From NCBI RefSeq assembly GCF_025802015.1, contig NZ_JAOYFC010000001.1, positions 1,512,914-1,576,913 on the forward strand: DNA of 64,000 bases. The letters run 5' to 3'. The notes beneath the pieces are model-generated. The model was given only the letters and a program-made list of their open reading frames with translations, had not been told where the DNA came from and searched no databases. This document shows, piece by piece, positions 10,443-19,288 of the stretch. The position numbers and the translations under genes are program-made. Positions within the stretch are counted from its first letter, which is position 1. Each line of letters opens with the position of its first letter. The stretch is from Falsihalocynthiibacter halioticoli (GTDB lineage Bacteria; Pseudomonadota; Alphaproteobacteria; Rhodobacterales; Rhodobacteraceae).

Positions 10443-11822
10443 CTAGAAAAAGTCGATCGAGACCTGCAACAGGCGCTCGACCTCGGGCACATCGGCCGCC
10501 ATTGCAAACATCGCGATCACATCACCATCCTCAATCCGTAGGTCACCGGAGGGCCGCATTAGTTTCGCGCCCTTCTTAACCGCTCCGACCAAAACGCCTT
10601 CAGGGAAGTTGATGTCGCGGATATGCTGGCCCGAGATAGGCGACGTCGAGAGAACCTGCGCTTCGATGACTTCGGCTTCAGCGTCGCCGATGGAATAAAC
10701 ACCACGCACCCGCCCGTGGCGGATATGGCGCAAAATCGAACTCACCGTTGTGGCCCGTGGGTTGATGTAGGCGTCAATGCCCATTGGCCCAAGCAACGGC
10801 AGTAGCGTCGGGTCGTTCACCAAACAGATCGACATCGGGCAGCCCATTCCCTTGGCGCGGAGCGCGGCGAGCAGGTTGGTTTTGTCGTCCTCGGTCACAG
10901 TCAGGATGGCGTCAGAGCGGCTGATGCCTGCTTCGGTCAACAGTTCGGGGCTAAGCCCATCACCATTCAAAACAATTGTGCGCTCCAACGCGTCTGCGGC
11001 CATCTCGGCACGCTCCCGCGAACGTTCAATCACCTTTGCGCGTATGCGGGTTGCGCGCTTCTCAAGCGCCTGAGCAACCGCAAGGCCAACGTTGCCGCCG
11101 CCCACAAGCACAACGCGTTCTTGCTTCTTCTGTGTCTTGCCAAACACCTCGAGCGTTCGGGCAACGTCCTCGGTATTGGTGAACACGTAGATCTGATCAC
11201 CGGCAAAAAGCTGGTCATTGGCCTCGGGCGCAAACAGCGTGCCCTTGCGACGAACCCCAACAACAATCGCAGAGAGCGTCGAAAACAGATCGGTCAATTG
11301 CCGCAAAGGCGTATGAACAACGGGGCAATCGTCATCAAGCTGAATGCCAAGAAGCTGGCTGTCGCCATCTAGGAAACTCTCGGTATCAAATGCCGATGGC
11401 GCAGCAAGACGGCTCAACGCGGCTTCGGCCACCTCGCGTTCGGGCGAAATCACCACGTCGATCGGCATGTGGTCCCGCCGATAAAGATCAGAGTAAATCG
11501 CATCCAGATAAGATTGGCTGCGCAAGCGCGCAATTTTTCGCGGAATCGCGAAGACCGAGTGAGCCACCTGACAGGTGACCATATTCACCTCGTCAGAATG
11601 GGTCGCTGCGATGATCATATCCGCGTCCCGCGCCCCTGCCCGCTCTAGGATATCGGGATAGCTGGCAAAACCGGCGATCCCTTGTACTTCGAGCGTATCG
11701 GTGGCGCGATGAACGAGATCGGGATTGTTATCAACAACAGTAACGTCGTTGCGCTCCCCAGAGAGATGACGGGCAATCTGCCAGCCCACCTGACCAGCTC
11801 CGCAAATGATGACCTTCATCAA
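10443..11822 (-). CDS. trkA: Trk potassium transporter peripheral subunit TrkA
   Basis: The 459-residue cytoplasmic protein has two repeated RCK halves. The first Rossmann motif is GAGQVGWQIARHL with acidic VVDNNPDL; the second is VGGGNVGLAVAQALE. Each half ends in a TrkA-C domain (for example GVLVGAVKKGAKLMRPSGDLRIEDGD, quoted in part). It gates TrkH in response to NAD(H)/ATP. It lies 89 bp downstream of ntrX on the same strand, an order conserved in Rhodobacter relatives. Confidence 0.95.
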   Translation of the reverse strand: MMKVIICGAGQVGWQIARHLSGERNDVTVVDNNPDLVHRATDTLEVQGIAGFASYPDILERAGARDADMIIAATHSDEVNMVTCQVAHSVFAIPRKIARLRSQSYLDAIYSDLYRRDHMPIDVVISPEREVAEAALSRLAAPSAFDTESFLDGDSQLLGIQLDDDCPVVHTPLRQLTDLFSTLSAIVVGVRRKGTLFAPEANDQLFAGDQIYVFTNTEDVARTLEVFGKTQKKQERVVLVGGGNVGLAVAQALEKRATRIRAKVIERSRERAEMAADALERTIVLNGDGLSPELLTEAGISRSDAILTVTEDDKTNLLAALRAKGMGCPMSICLVNDPTLLPLLGPMGIDAYINPRATTVSSILRHIRHGRVRGVYSIGDAEAEVIEAQVLSTSPISGQHIRDINFPEGVLVGAVKKGAKLMRPSGDLRIEDGDVIAMFAMAADVPEVERLLQVSIDFF

Positions 11823-11911
11823 ACGATCCTTCTGTGCCGCATTATCCGGCCCAATCTATGGCGCATGAACCGCGCGGCGTCAAACCCACGGTATCACGCG
11901 CCAATTCCGGA

Positions 11912-13324
11912 TTACGCCTGCTCGTCAGCGACCTCATCCACATGGGCAACACGCGCGCCGGTCTTGTTGCTGGTCACAATCCCAAGCGATTTAAGCTTTC
12001 GGTGCAAAGCACTGCGTTCCATTCCAACGAATGTCGCGGTGCGGCTGATGTTTCCGCCAAAGCGATTGATTTGGGTCATCAGGTATTCCCGCTCGAACAA
12101 CTCGCGCGCCTCGCGCAATGGCAAGGTTGCAAGACCAGCCGATAGGATCACCCCTGCACCATCGCCTTCAGGCTCACTTTGTTGTGGAAGCTCACTGGCA
12201 TCGATCGGGCCGTTGTCGTTGCCAAGGATCAAGATGCGTTCAACCACATTCTTGAGTTGGCGCACGTTGCCTGGCCACGGCATTGTTTGCAGCAGAGCCT
12301 TGGCTTCACCCGTAAGTTCGCGCAGAGGCAAACCCTGATCGCGGTTAAACTTCGCGATAAAGGCTTCGGCAAGTTCAGGAATATCCTCGCGACGATCTTC
12401 AAGAGATGGGACCGTGATCGGAACAACGTTCAGGCGGTGATATAGCTCCTGACGGAAATTTCCGATGTCAATTTCGGCTTGCAAGTCCCTGTTTGAACTC
12501 GAAATAACGCGAATATCTACGCGCACATTGTCACTGCCGCCAACGCGCTGAAACTGCTGATCAACCAACACGCGCAAAATCTTAGATTGGGTTCCAAGAG
12601 GCATATCCGCGACTTCGTCAAAATAGATTACGCCGCCGTGGGCCTGCTCCAACAATCCCGGCTCAACGCCGCGCTCCGCGGTTTCCCGACCGAAAAGAAC
12701 TTCTTCCATCCGTTCCGGCTCAATCGAAGCAGAATTCACAACGATGAACGGCGCATTGGCGCGGTCGCTGTTGGCATGAATGAACCGCGCGGCGATCTCT
12801 TTGCCTGCACCACCCGGACCAGTCAGCATCACGCGCCCGTTAGACTTTGTTACCTTTTCAAGGTTAGATTTCAATGCTTTAAACGCCGAACTTGACCCGA
12901 GCATCTCGGCGCTTGAAACATCCCGACGTCGCAACTCGTTGTTCTCGCGCCGCAGACGCGATGTCTCCATCGCGCGGGTTATGACAACCATCAACTGATC
13001 AATATTGAACGGTTTTTCAATAAAGTCGTAAGCCCCCTGTTTAATCGCGGCCACCGCAATCTCGATGTTGCCGTGCCCAGAGATAATCACAATCGGAATA
13101 TCGGGGTTGTCACGCTTCGTTGCCTTGAGGATATCGATACCGTCCATCCGGCTGTCCTTTAGCCAGATATCCAAGATCATCAGGCCCGGAGGCTCTGCGT
13201 TGATCTGCTCCATACACTCGTCGGAGTTACTTGCAAGACGGGTCGTAAACCCTTCATCTTTAAGGATATCCGAAATCAACTCGCGGATATCTCTTTCGTC
13301 ATCAACGATTAGAATGTCGCTCAT
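11912..13324 (-). CDS. ntrX: NtrX response regulator, AAA+ activator lacking the GAFTGA loop
   Basis: The start at 13324 (MSDILIVDDERDIRE) was chosen over the longer frame because the ATG follows AGAGGTAGGA and overlaps the ntrY stop as ATGA. The 470-residue protein has a receiver domain with phospho-acceptor D52, an AAA+ domain with Walker A GPGGAGKE at 168-175, and a C-terminal Fis-type helix-turn-helix (FGGNISRTATFVGMERSAL). Where sigma-54 activators carry GAFTGA, this protein reads LFGRETAERGVEPGLLEQ, so contact with sigma-54 is probably lost. It pairs with NtrY and is implicated in nitrogen/redox and cell-envelope control in alphaproteobacteria. Confidence 0.94.
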   Translation of the reverse strand: MSDILIVDDERDIRELISDILKDEGFTTRLASNSDECMEQINAEPPGLMILDIWLKDSRMDGIDILKATKRDNPDIPIVIISGHGNIEIAVAAIKQGAYDFIEKPFNIDQLMVVITRAMETSRLRRENNELRRRDVSSAEMLGSSSAFKALKSNLEKVTKSNGRVMLTGPGGAGKEIAARFIHANSDRANAPFIVVNSASIEPERMEEVLFGRETAERGVEPGLLEQAHGGVIYFDEVADMPLGTQSKILRVLVDQQFQRVGGSDNVRVDIRVISSSNRDLQAEIDIGNFRQELYHRLNVVPITVPSLEDRREDIPELAEAFIAKFNRDQGLPLRELTGEAKALLQTMPWPGNVRQLKNVVERILILGNDNGPIDASELPQQSEPEGDGAGVILSAGLATLPLREARELFEREYLMTQINRFGGNISRTATFVGMERSALHRKLKSLGIVTSNKTGARVAHVDEVADEQA

Positions 13325-15612
13325 TGTCCTACCTCTCTTCCTGTTGTCGCAGCAGACCACGGGAGAGTGATCGCCACACAAGCGCCTGCACGCTCGGTAT
13401 TGCCAAATTTCTCTGCATCAAGGAGCGCCAGCGTACCGCCGTGCTCCTCAACGATTTTCTTCACGATGGGTAAGCCAAGGCCTGTCCCCTTATCGCGGGT
13501 TGTTACATAGGGCTCAAAGAGCCGCGTCCTGTCGGCGGGGAAGCCAATGCCGTTATCGGAAATACGCACCGTCCATTCGGACTCATTGGTTTCAACCTCT
13601 ATCCGAACCTGTGGATCAAAGCCTTCTGGTACGCCTTTTTCCATATGAGTTTCAACACCTTCCCCAGCGTTCTTAATAATATTTGTTAGCGCTTGGGCGA
13701 TCATTGTTGCGTCGACATCAGACATACACGGACCATCCGGCACTTCTGCGGAAAGCGTAACTTCGCCCAATGCGCCAGTTTGCAAAACAACGGCGTCTCG
13801 CAGCAATTCATTCAGATCATGCTCGCGCAATTCTGGCTCTGGCATCCGCGCAAACTTAGAGAACTCGTCTACAATGCGGCGAAGATCATCGGTCTTGCGC
13901 ACGATCACTTCGGTCATCTGAGCGAGTGTTTCGGCGTCTGCTTCCTCAAGCCGGGGCGAGAATTTGCGTTTGATCCGCTCGGCAGAAAGCTGGATGGGTG
14001 TTAGCGGGTTCTTGATTTCATGGGCAATCCGCCGCGCTACATCCCCCCAAGCTGCCATACGCTGCGCGGTTACAAGGTCTGTCACATCGTCAAAGGCGAT
14101 CACATAGCCCTCTAGCCCACCTTCGCTGTTCCGCCGTGGTGAAATCCGCACCAACAGGTTCTCTAGCTTGCCGTCGCGCGTTACGCGAACCTCTTCCTGA
14201 GCAATTTCGGCGCGGGATTTACGCGTGCGTTCAAAAAACGCGCCAAACTCGGGAACGGCGACGGCAATCTGTTCATCGCCAGCATTGCTCGACAAAGCCA
14301 GCAGACGCCGTGCGGAGCGGTTCACAAAGTCCACGCGCCCCTCGGCGTCAAGCCCGACAACACCTGAGGTGACGGAATTCAGCACCGAGTCAAACTGACG
14401 ACGGCGCGCCTCAATCTGGCGTGTGTTATCAAGCAAGGCTTCGCGCTGATCACGCAGTTGGCGCATCATTTGGTTAAAGTAGCGGCCGAGCATTGCGATT
14501 TCATCGTCGCCGCGTTCCTCAAGGACCTGAACAGACATATCGCCCGAGCCAACGCGCTGTGCCGCGCTGGTCAATCGGCCCACGGGACGCGACAGGCGCT
14601 CGGCAAACCACAGGCCAAGCCAGATCGCTGCCAAGATCAGAATAACTGCAAAGCCGAGGTATAAGAGACCGAATTCAAAGAGAATTTTGCCACGGTCTTT
14701 TTCAAGCTGTTGATACAGCGACACGGTTTCTTGTGTCTCGTCCAGCAGGTTCAAAATCTCTCCATCGACATCGCGGGACACGTATAAATAACGGTCAAGC
14801 AAGCCCGACAATGCAACCAAGGCGCGGAATTCGTTGTTGTTCCAATCGCGGATGACTACGGTTTCCCCAGCATCGGCGCGGGCAAGATCGTCGTCACTTG
14901 GGCGTTCGTAATCAAATAGATATGACCGAACGCCGCGGGCTCGGATTTCACCGGCCCCGTCAATCACAAAAGCTTCGCGGAAGTTGCGATTCACCTCTTG
15001 CTGGGCTTCGTTAAGGAATTCACGCAGATCACCATCGGGCGTGCGCACGCTGCCCAATGCGTTGAGGTTGATACGGTCTGCGAGAGCTTCGGCATCGGTC
15101 ACGAGAAAACGGTGGTGCTCCGCCTCATAGGCTTGTGCAGCATCGAGCGAAGATGAAACCACTTCCCGCACACGCTCGGAAAACCAGCCCTCGATCCCGA
15201 CATTCACCGTAAGCATCGCAAAAACAGCAACCAGAATAGTCGGCAAGAGCGCCACAACCGCGAAAACGCCGGTCAAACGTAGGTGAAGCCGCGATCCAGC
15301 AGATTTCGCCCGCCTTGCTGCAATCATCTGCACCACCCGTTGCAACACGAGCGAGGCCACAAGCAGCGCATAGACCAAATCGGCCAAGAGAATCAGGCGG
15401 AGCGCAGTTGGCCCAGCGGCCACCTCATAGGGGCCAAGCACAACAAACGTCGCCGCTGCCAATATCGGGCCAAGAACGACCAATCCCAGAGTTGCGATGT
15501 TCTGAAATTTTCGTTGCCGGCGCAGCCGACTAAGCCTGTTTATCGTCGCACTTTGTCCCAAAATTGGCACTGTGCCCTCCAAAGATGATGTGGCCCCATG
15601 TGTGACCACCAC
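13321..15612 (-). CDS. ntrY: Membrane sensor histidine kinase NtrY
   Basis: The product has up to 763 residues. It contains N-terminal transmembrane segments, a periplasmic sensing region of about 170 residues, another membrane segment (FGLLYLGFAVILILAAIWLG), a HAMP linker, a PAS domain (VLNSVTSGVVGLDAEGR), the H-box RIAHEIKNPLTP and an ATPase domain (DNGIGFPADRTRLFEPY; GTGLGLPIVKKI). The listed start is a GTG at 15612 inside an inverted repeat. A GTG at 15570 with GGAGG five bases before it is a credible alternative giving 749 residues. Its stop overlaps the ntrX start by ATGA. Confidence 0.94.
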   Translation of the reverse strand: MVVTHGATSSLEGTVPILGQSATINRLSRLRRQRKFQNIATLGLVVLGPILAAATFVVLGPYEVAAGPTALRLILLADLVYALLVASLVLQRVVQMIAARRAKSAGSRLHLRLTGVFAVVALLPTILVAVFAMLTVNVGIEGWFSERVREVVSSSLDAAQAYEAEHHRFLVTDAEALADRINLNALGSVRTPDGDLREFLNEAQQEVNRNFREAFVIDGAGEIRARGVRSYLFDYERPSDDDLARADAGETVVIRDWNNNEFRALVALSGLLDRYLYVSRDVDGEILNLLDETQETVSLYQQLEKDRGKILFEFGLLYLGFAVILILAAIWLGLWFAERLSRPVGRLTSAAQRVGSGDMSVQVLEERGDDEIAMLGRYFNQMMRQLRDQREALLDNTRQIEARRRQFDSVLNSVTSGVVGLDAEGRVDFVNRSARRLLALSSNAGDEQIAVAVPEFGAFFERTRKSRAEIAQEEVRVTRDGKLENLLVRISPRRNSEGGLEGYVIAFDDVTDLVTAQRMAAWGDVARRIAHEIKNPLTPIQLSAERIKRKFSPRLEEADAETLAQMTEVIVRKTDDLRRIVDEFSKFARMPEPELREHDLNELLRDAVVLQTGALGEVTLSAEVPDGPCMSDVDATMIAQALTNIIKNAGEGVETHMEKGVPEGFDPQVRIEVETNESEWTVRISDNGIGFPADRTRLFEPYVTTRDKGTGLGLPIVKKIVEEHGGTLALLDAEKFGNTERAGACVAITLPWSAATTGREVGQ

Positions 15613-15664
15613 AACATACCCACTGCTTTTCTATGGCCGCAGCCTTATTGTCACGGGTATGTTG
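15612..15664 (-). promoter_or_regulatory. Long-loop inverted repeat between ntrC and ntrY
   Basis: On the minus strand CAACATACCC and GGGTATGTTG form a perfect 10-bp stem around a 33-nt loop that itself contains GGC/GCC pairing. It fills the ntrC-ntrY gap and ends at the candidate ntrY GTG start. There is no T-run, so it is more likely an mRNA processing, stability or translation element than a terminator. Confidence 0.5.
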
Positions 15665-15669
15665 CTCTT

Positions 15670-17046
15670 TTACATCAATTTGCGACGGCGTGTCACGCTA
15701 ATTTCGAGGTCTGTGATCTTCTTTCTGAGGGTGTTTCGGTTAATTCCAAGCAAGTCCGCGCACTTAGCCTGATTTCCACCTGTCGCATCCAAGGCGATTT
15801 CGATCAATGGTGTCTCGATTTCGCGCAGAATCCGCTGATAAACGCCGGGTGGCGGCAAGACACCGCCGTGAAGATCAAAGTAGCGGCGCAGATGTTTTGC
15901 TACCGATGCAGACAGCAATTCGCCCTCGGCTCCTGTGCTGGTCGGCTCCATTGCAGGCTGGTTGCCCAACACAAGCTCGACCTCGGGGACGGTGATTTCT
16001 TCTTCAACGGATGTAACGACCAGACGACGGATCGTGTTTTCCAACTGCCGTACGTTGCCCGGCCAGCTATATGCGCGGATCATCTCCATCGCATCCTGCC
16101 CAAGACGGCGGACCGGCGCACCTTCACGCTCTGCTTTCGCGAGGAAATGGTTTGCCAGCAACGGAATGTCATCCACCCGCTCGCGCAGCGCAGGTACGGT
16201 CACTGTCACGCCACAGAGGCGGTAATAGAGATCTTGCCGAATCTCGCCACTTTCCATTTTCTGGCTTAAGTTGGTTTGGCTGGTCGCCATGATGCGCGGG
16301 GCATTGTCGCCGAAACTGTCGAGCATTCGAACAACACGTGCTTGGGAATCCGCATCCAAATCACCAACTTCATCAAACAGGATCGAGCCACCCTTTGCGC
16401 GAGAAACTACTGTAGCTGGGCCATCCATCCCTTTGAGATCATTCGCACTTACCACAACAAAGGGCAGCGTTCGACGGTCTGAGAAATCGTGGATTGCGCG
16501 CGCGATCAATGACTTGCCAGTGCCGCTTTCGCCAGAAATCATCACAGAGAGATCGGTGTTCATCACCCGCGCAACGAGCCGATAAAGCGCCTGCATTTGA
16601 GGCGTACGGCCAACCAACGGCAGATCGTCGGAAGCGCCCTCTTGCTGGGTATCGTCGTCTCGTTTGGCGTTGCGCGCACGACGTTTAATCTCAAGGCCAC
16701 GGGCCGCCCGCTTCATCAGATCAGGAAGATCGAACGGCTTGGGCAGGTAATCATAGGCCTCGGCCTCGGCGGCCTGAATAGCGGTCATGATGGTGTTTTG
16801 CGCCGAAATCACAATCACCGGCAGGCCGGGGCGAAGCTCGCCAATTTTCGGCAGCGCTTCGAGGCCGTTTCCGTCGGGCATCATGACGTCGGAAATCACG
16901 AGGTCGCCCTTCCCTTCCTCGACCCAACGCATCAGCGTCATCAAAGAAGACGTGGCATGGACCTTACAGCCCGCTCGGGTCAAAGCTTGGGTCAGGACGG
17001 TACGAATTGTACGATCATCATCTGCGACTAGAACTGTCCCATCCAT
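15670..17046 (-). CDS. ntrC: Nitrogen response regulator NtrC, sigma-54-independent type (no GAFTGA)
   Basis: The 458-residue protein has a receiver domain (D53 in LVISDVMMPDGNG), an AAA+ domain with Walker A GESGTGKS (172-179) and Walker B SILFDEVGD (221-229), and a C-terminal Fis-type HTH (GGNQAKCADLLGINRNTL). Between Walker A and B the usual segment LFGHEKGAFTGA and its flanks are missing: only MDGPATVVSRAKGG remains, a deletion of roughly 20 residues. Rhodobacter capsulatus NtrC has the same lack and activates sigma-70 RNA polymerase. The start overlaps the ntrB stop by one base. It controls nitrogen-assimilation genes, plausibly including amtB here. Confidence 0.95.
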   Translation of the reverse strand: MDGTVLVADDDRTIRTVLTQALTRAGCKVHATSSLMTLMRWVEEGKGDLVISDVMMPDGNGLEALPKIGELRPGLPVIVISAQNTIMTAIQAAEAEAYDYLPKPFDLPDLMKRAARGLEIKRRARNAKRDDDTQQEGASDDLPLVGRTPQMQALYRLVARVMNTDLSVMISGESGTGKSLIARAIHDFSDRRTLPFVVVSANDLKGMDGPATVVSRAKGGSILFDEVGDLDADSQARVVRMLDSFGDNAPRIMATSQTNLSQKMESGEIRQDLYYRLCGVTVTVPALRERVDDIPLLANHFLAKAEREGAPVRRLGQDAMEMIRAYSWPGNVRQLENTIRRLVVTSVEEEITVPEVELVLGNQPAMEPTSTGAEGELLSASVAKHLRRYFDLHGGVLPPPGVYQRILREIETPLIEIALDATGGNQAKCADLLGINRNTLRKKITDLEISVTRRRKLM

Positions 17047-18140
17047 CAGGCGGTCTCCACTTCGGTTTGTTCAAATTTCGGGGCAACAGGCAAGGAGATG
17101 CGGAACACGGTTCTGCCTGGCGCCGAGTCAACGGCGATCCATCCCTGATGCTCGGATATGATTTTGCTCACAAGCGCGAGGCCAAGGCCGGTTCCGTTTT
17201 CGCGGCCCGAGACAAAGGGTTCGAACACATCGCTTGCAATTTCGGCCGGTAATCCCGGACCATCATCAATGATTTCGATTTGCAGCGGCACAGAACCAGA
17301 GCCATCGGCACGGCGCAGGCGCATCGAGTTTTCATAGAATGTATGAATGCGGATTTTACCGCCCGCTTTATTGGCTTCGGACGCATTCTTGAGCAGATTT
17401 AGGAACACCTGCTGAAGCTGGTCAGCATCTCCCCAAGTCGCGGGGAGCGAGGGATCGTAATCCTCAACGATATCCATATGTGCACCAAAACCGACCATGG
17501 CCGAACGGCGGGCGCGATCCAGAACATCGTGGATATTCACGGCCTTACACTGCGGCATGAGCACATTGCCGAATTGCTCCACCTGCTCCAGCAGCTTCAC
17601 GATGCGGCGTGTTTCAGCAACGATCAGATCAGTCATTTCCTGATCTTCTACACTGAGGTTCATCGACAAAAGTTGCGCAGCACCCGTGATGCCAGCAAGC
17701 GGGTTCTTGATTTCATGGGCCAGCATTTCGGCCATGCCGATCGCAGATTTGGCTGCTGACTTTACCGAGTGGCTGCGCCCTAAGCGCCCTGCGATCTCGC
17801 GCGGAGAAATCAGCAAGAGAACCTTGGCCGAAGTTTCCCCGCCAACGAGAGAAAGTGGCGCGATTTGAATGTTACAGAGAACCGGCGGGCGGTCGCCGCC
17901 GCCGACGTCCACGTCATTGATAAATAGCGCGGACCGATCTTTGCGCACGCGCTCAAACGAACTTTCAAGCGGCGCGTCAATCATGACCTTGTCCCAAACA
18001 GGTGCGCCGTGCAGCGTTTTGGCCGATGTATTGAGAAAACTCTCGGCCACAGGGTTACAATCCTCGATATGATCGTCTGCGTCGAGAATGAAGGCCGGAA
18101 TGGGCAAGGAGGCCCAAAAGTCGATGTTGGAGTCCGTCAT
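17046..18140 (-). CDS. ntrB: Nitrogen regulation sensor kinase/phosphatase NtrB
   Basis: The 364-residue cytoplasmic kinase has no membrane segment. It has an N-terminal PAS domain (PIPAFILDADDHIEDCNPVAE), the H-box LAHEIKNPLAGITGAAQ near residue 140-157, an N-box (QQVFLNLLKNASEA) and G-boxes (IDDGPGLP; GTGLGLALVSKI). It phosphorylates or dephosphorylates NtrC according to PII status. The start overlaps the dusB stop as ATGA. It is a short, canonical family member. Confidence 0.95.
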   Translation of the reverse strand: MTDSNIDFWASLPIPAFILDADDHIEDCNPVAESFLNTSAKTLHGAPVWDKVMIDAPLESSFERVRKDRSALFINDVDVGGGDRPPVLCNIQIAPLSLVGGETSAKVLLLISPREIAGRLGRSHSVKSAAKSAIGMAEMLAHEIKNPLAGITGAAQLLSMNLSVEDQEMTDLIVAETRRIVKLLEQVEQFGNVLMPQCKAVNIHDVLDRARRSAMVGFGAHMDIVEDYDPSLPATWGDADQLQQVFLNLLKNASEANKAGGKIRIHTFYENSMRLRRADGSGSVPLQIEIIDDGPGLPAEIASDVFEPFVSGRENGTGLGLALVSKIISEHQGWIAVDSAPGRTVFRISLPVAPKFEQTEVETA

Positions 18141-19120
18141 GCTGCGATCCTGTCATGCGGTAAGAGCGCCTCTGGCAGGCGCGTCAGAACGGCGGCGGGC
18201 GCGCGTTCAGTCAGTATGGATTTTCGAAGGTCAGGCGGCGTTTGGACGCGATCCATGTACCACCCCAAATGTTTGCGCGCGACACGACCGCCAAGCGTTT
18301 CCCCATAAAACGAGAGCATCTCTTCGTAATGGGCAGCGACCATATCGGCAAAACCCGCGCCCTCTGGCACCTCGGGTTCATCCGTTCCATAGAGGGCGGC
18401 TGACACTTGTGCTAGCACCCATGGTTGCCCCTGCGCGCCGCGCCCGATCATCACACCATCTGCGCCGGATTTCTCAAGGGCAGTGCGCGCGGTTTCGGGA
18501 CCAAGGATATCGCCATTCGCAATCACGGGAATGGCGACCGCCTCTTTCACCCTATTGATCGCGGCCCAATCGGCGCGACCTTTGTAAAATTGGCAACGTG
18601 TTCGGCCGTGGATCGTAATCATTTGGATACCAGCAGCTTCTGCCCGTTTGGCAAGTTCCGGTGCATTGAGCAGGTCGTCGTCCCAACCAAGCCGCGTTTT
18701 AAGCGTTGCTGGAATTTTAACAGCCGCGACGACGGCCTCGATCAATGTGAGCGCATGATCCAGATCCTTAAGCAGTGCCGATCCGGAATAGCCGTTTACA
18801 ACCTTTTTGGCGGGGCAGCCCATATTGATATCAATCAGACGCGCACCATTGCTTTCAACCATACGCGCGGCCTCGCCCATCCAATAGGCATCCCGCCCCG
18901 CGATTTGCACCGAGGTATTGGCGCTGTCAAACCCAAGCTCGGCGCGTTCGCGGACACCCGGTTTGGCTTGCACCATTTCCTGACTGGCGACCATCTCGCT
19001 TACAACGAGGCCCGCCCCGAATTTTGACACGAGATTCCGGAACGGCAGATCGGTAATACCCGCCAGCGGCGCGAGGAACACCGGTGGGGTCAAATCCAAT
19101 TCTGCGAGTTTTACGGTCAA
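18137..19120 (-). CDS. dusB: tRNA-dihydrouridine synthase (NifR3/DusB)
   Basis: The flavoenzyme reduces uridine to dihydrouridine in the tRNA D-loop. The FMN-binding barrel starts with PPVFLAPLAGITDLPFRN. The catalytic cysteine is in MGCPAKKV, followed by TLKTRLGWDD, HGRTRCQFY and MIGRGAQGQPW. A TTG at 19120 preceded by AAGGA was chosen (327 residues); the frame continues to another TTG at 19168 with no better ribosome binding site. It heads the ntr operon, as nifR3 does in Rhodobacter, so its promoter probably drives ntrBC. Confidence 0.92.
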   Translation of the reverse strand: MTVKLAELDLTPPVFLAPLAGITDLPFRNLVSKFGAGLVVSEMVASQEMVQAKPGVRERAELGFDSANTSVQIAGRDAYWMGEAARMVESNGARLIDINMGCPAKKVVNGYSGSALLKDLDHALTLIEAVVAAVKIPATLKTRLGWDDDLLNAPELAKRAEAAGIQMITIHGRTRCQFYKGRADWAAINRVKEAVAIPVIANGDILGPETARTALEKSGADGVMIGRGAQGQPWVLAQVSAALYGTDEPEVPEGAGFADMVAAHYEEMLSFYGETLGGRVARKHLGWYMDRVQTPPDLRKSILTERAPAAVLTRLPEALLPHDRIAA

Positions 19121-19288
19121 ACGCTTAATCCTTGTGCATTTGCTCTTTGCTACCGCTCTAAAACACAATTGGCAATTCTACCGATTGGTAAAATGCAACA
19201 AAAACACGCAATGCCTATTTTTTAATCACACCCCCATGGAGCACAATCTGTCGTTGTTATCAATTCGCGATTTGCCTAGAGATACCCC

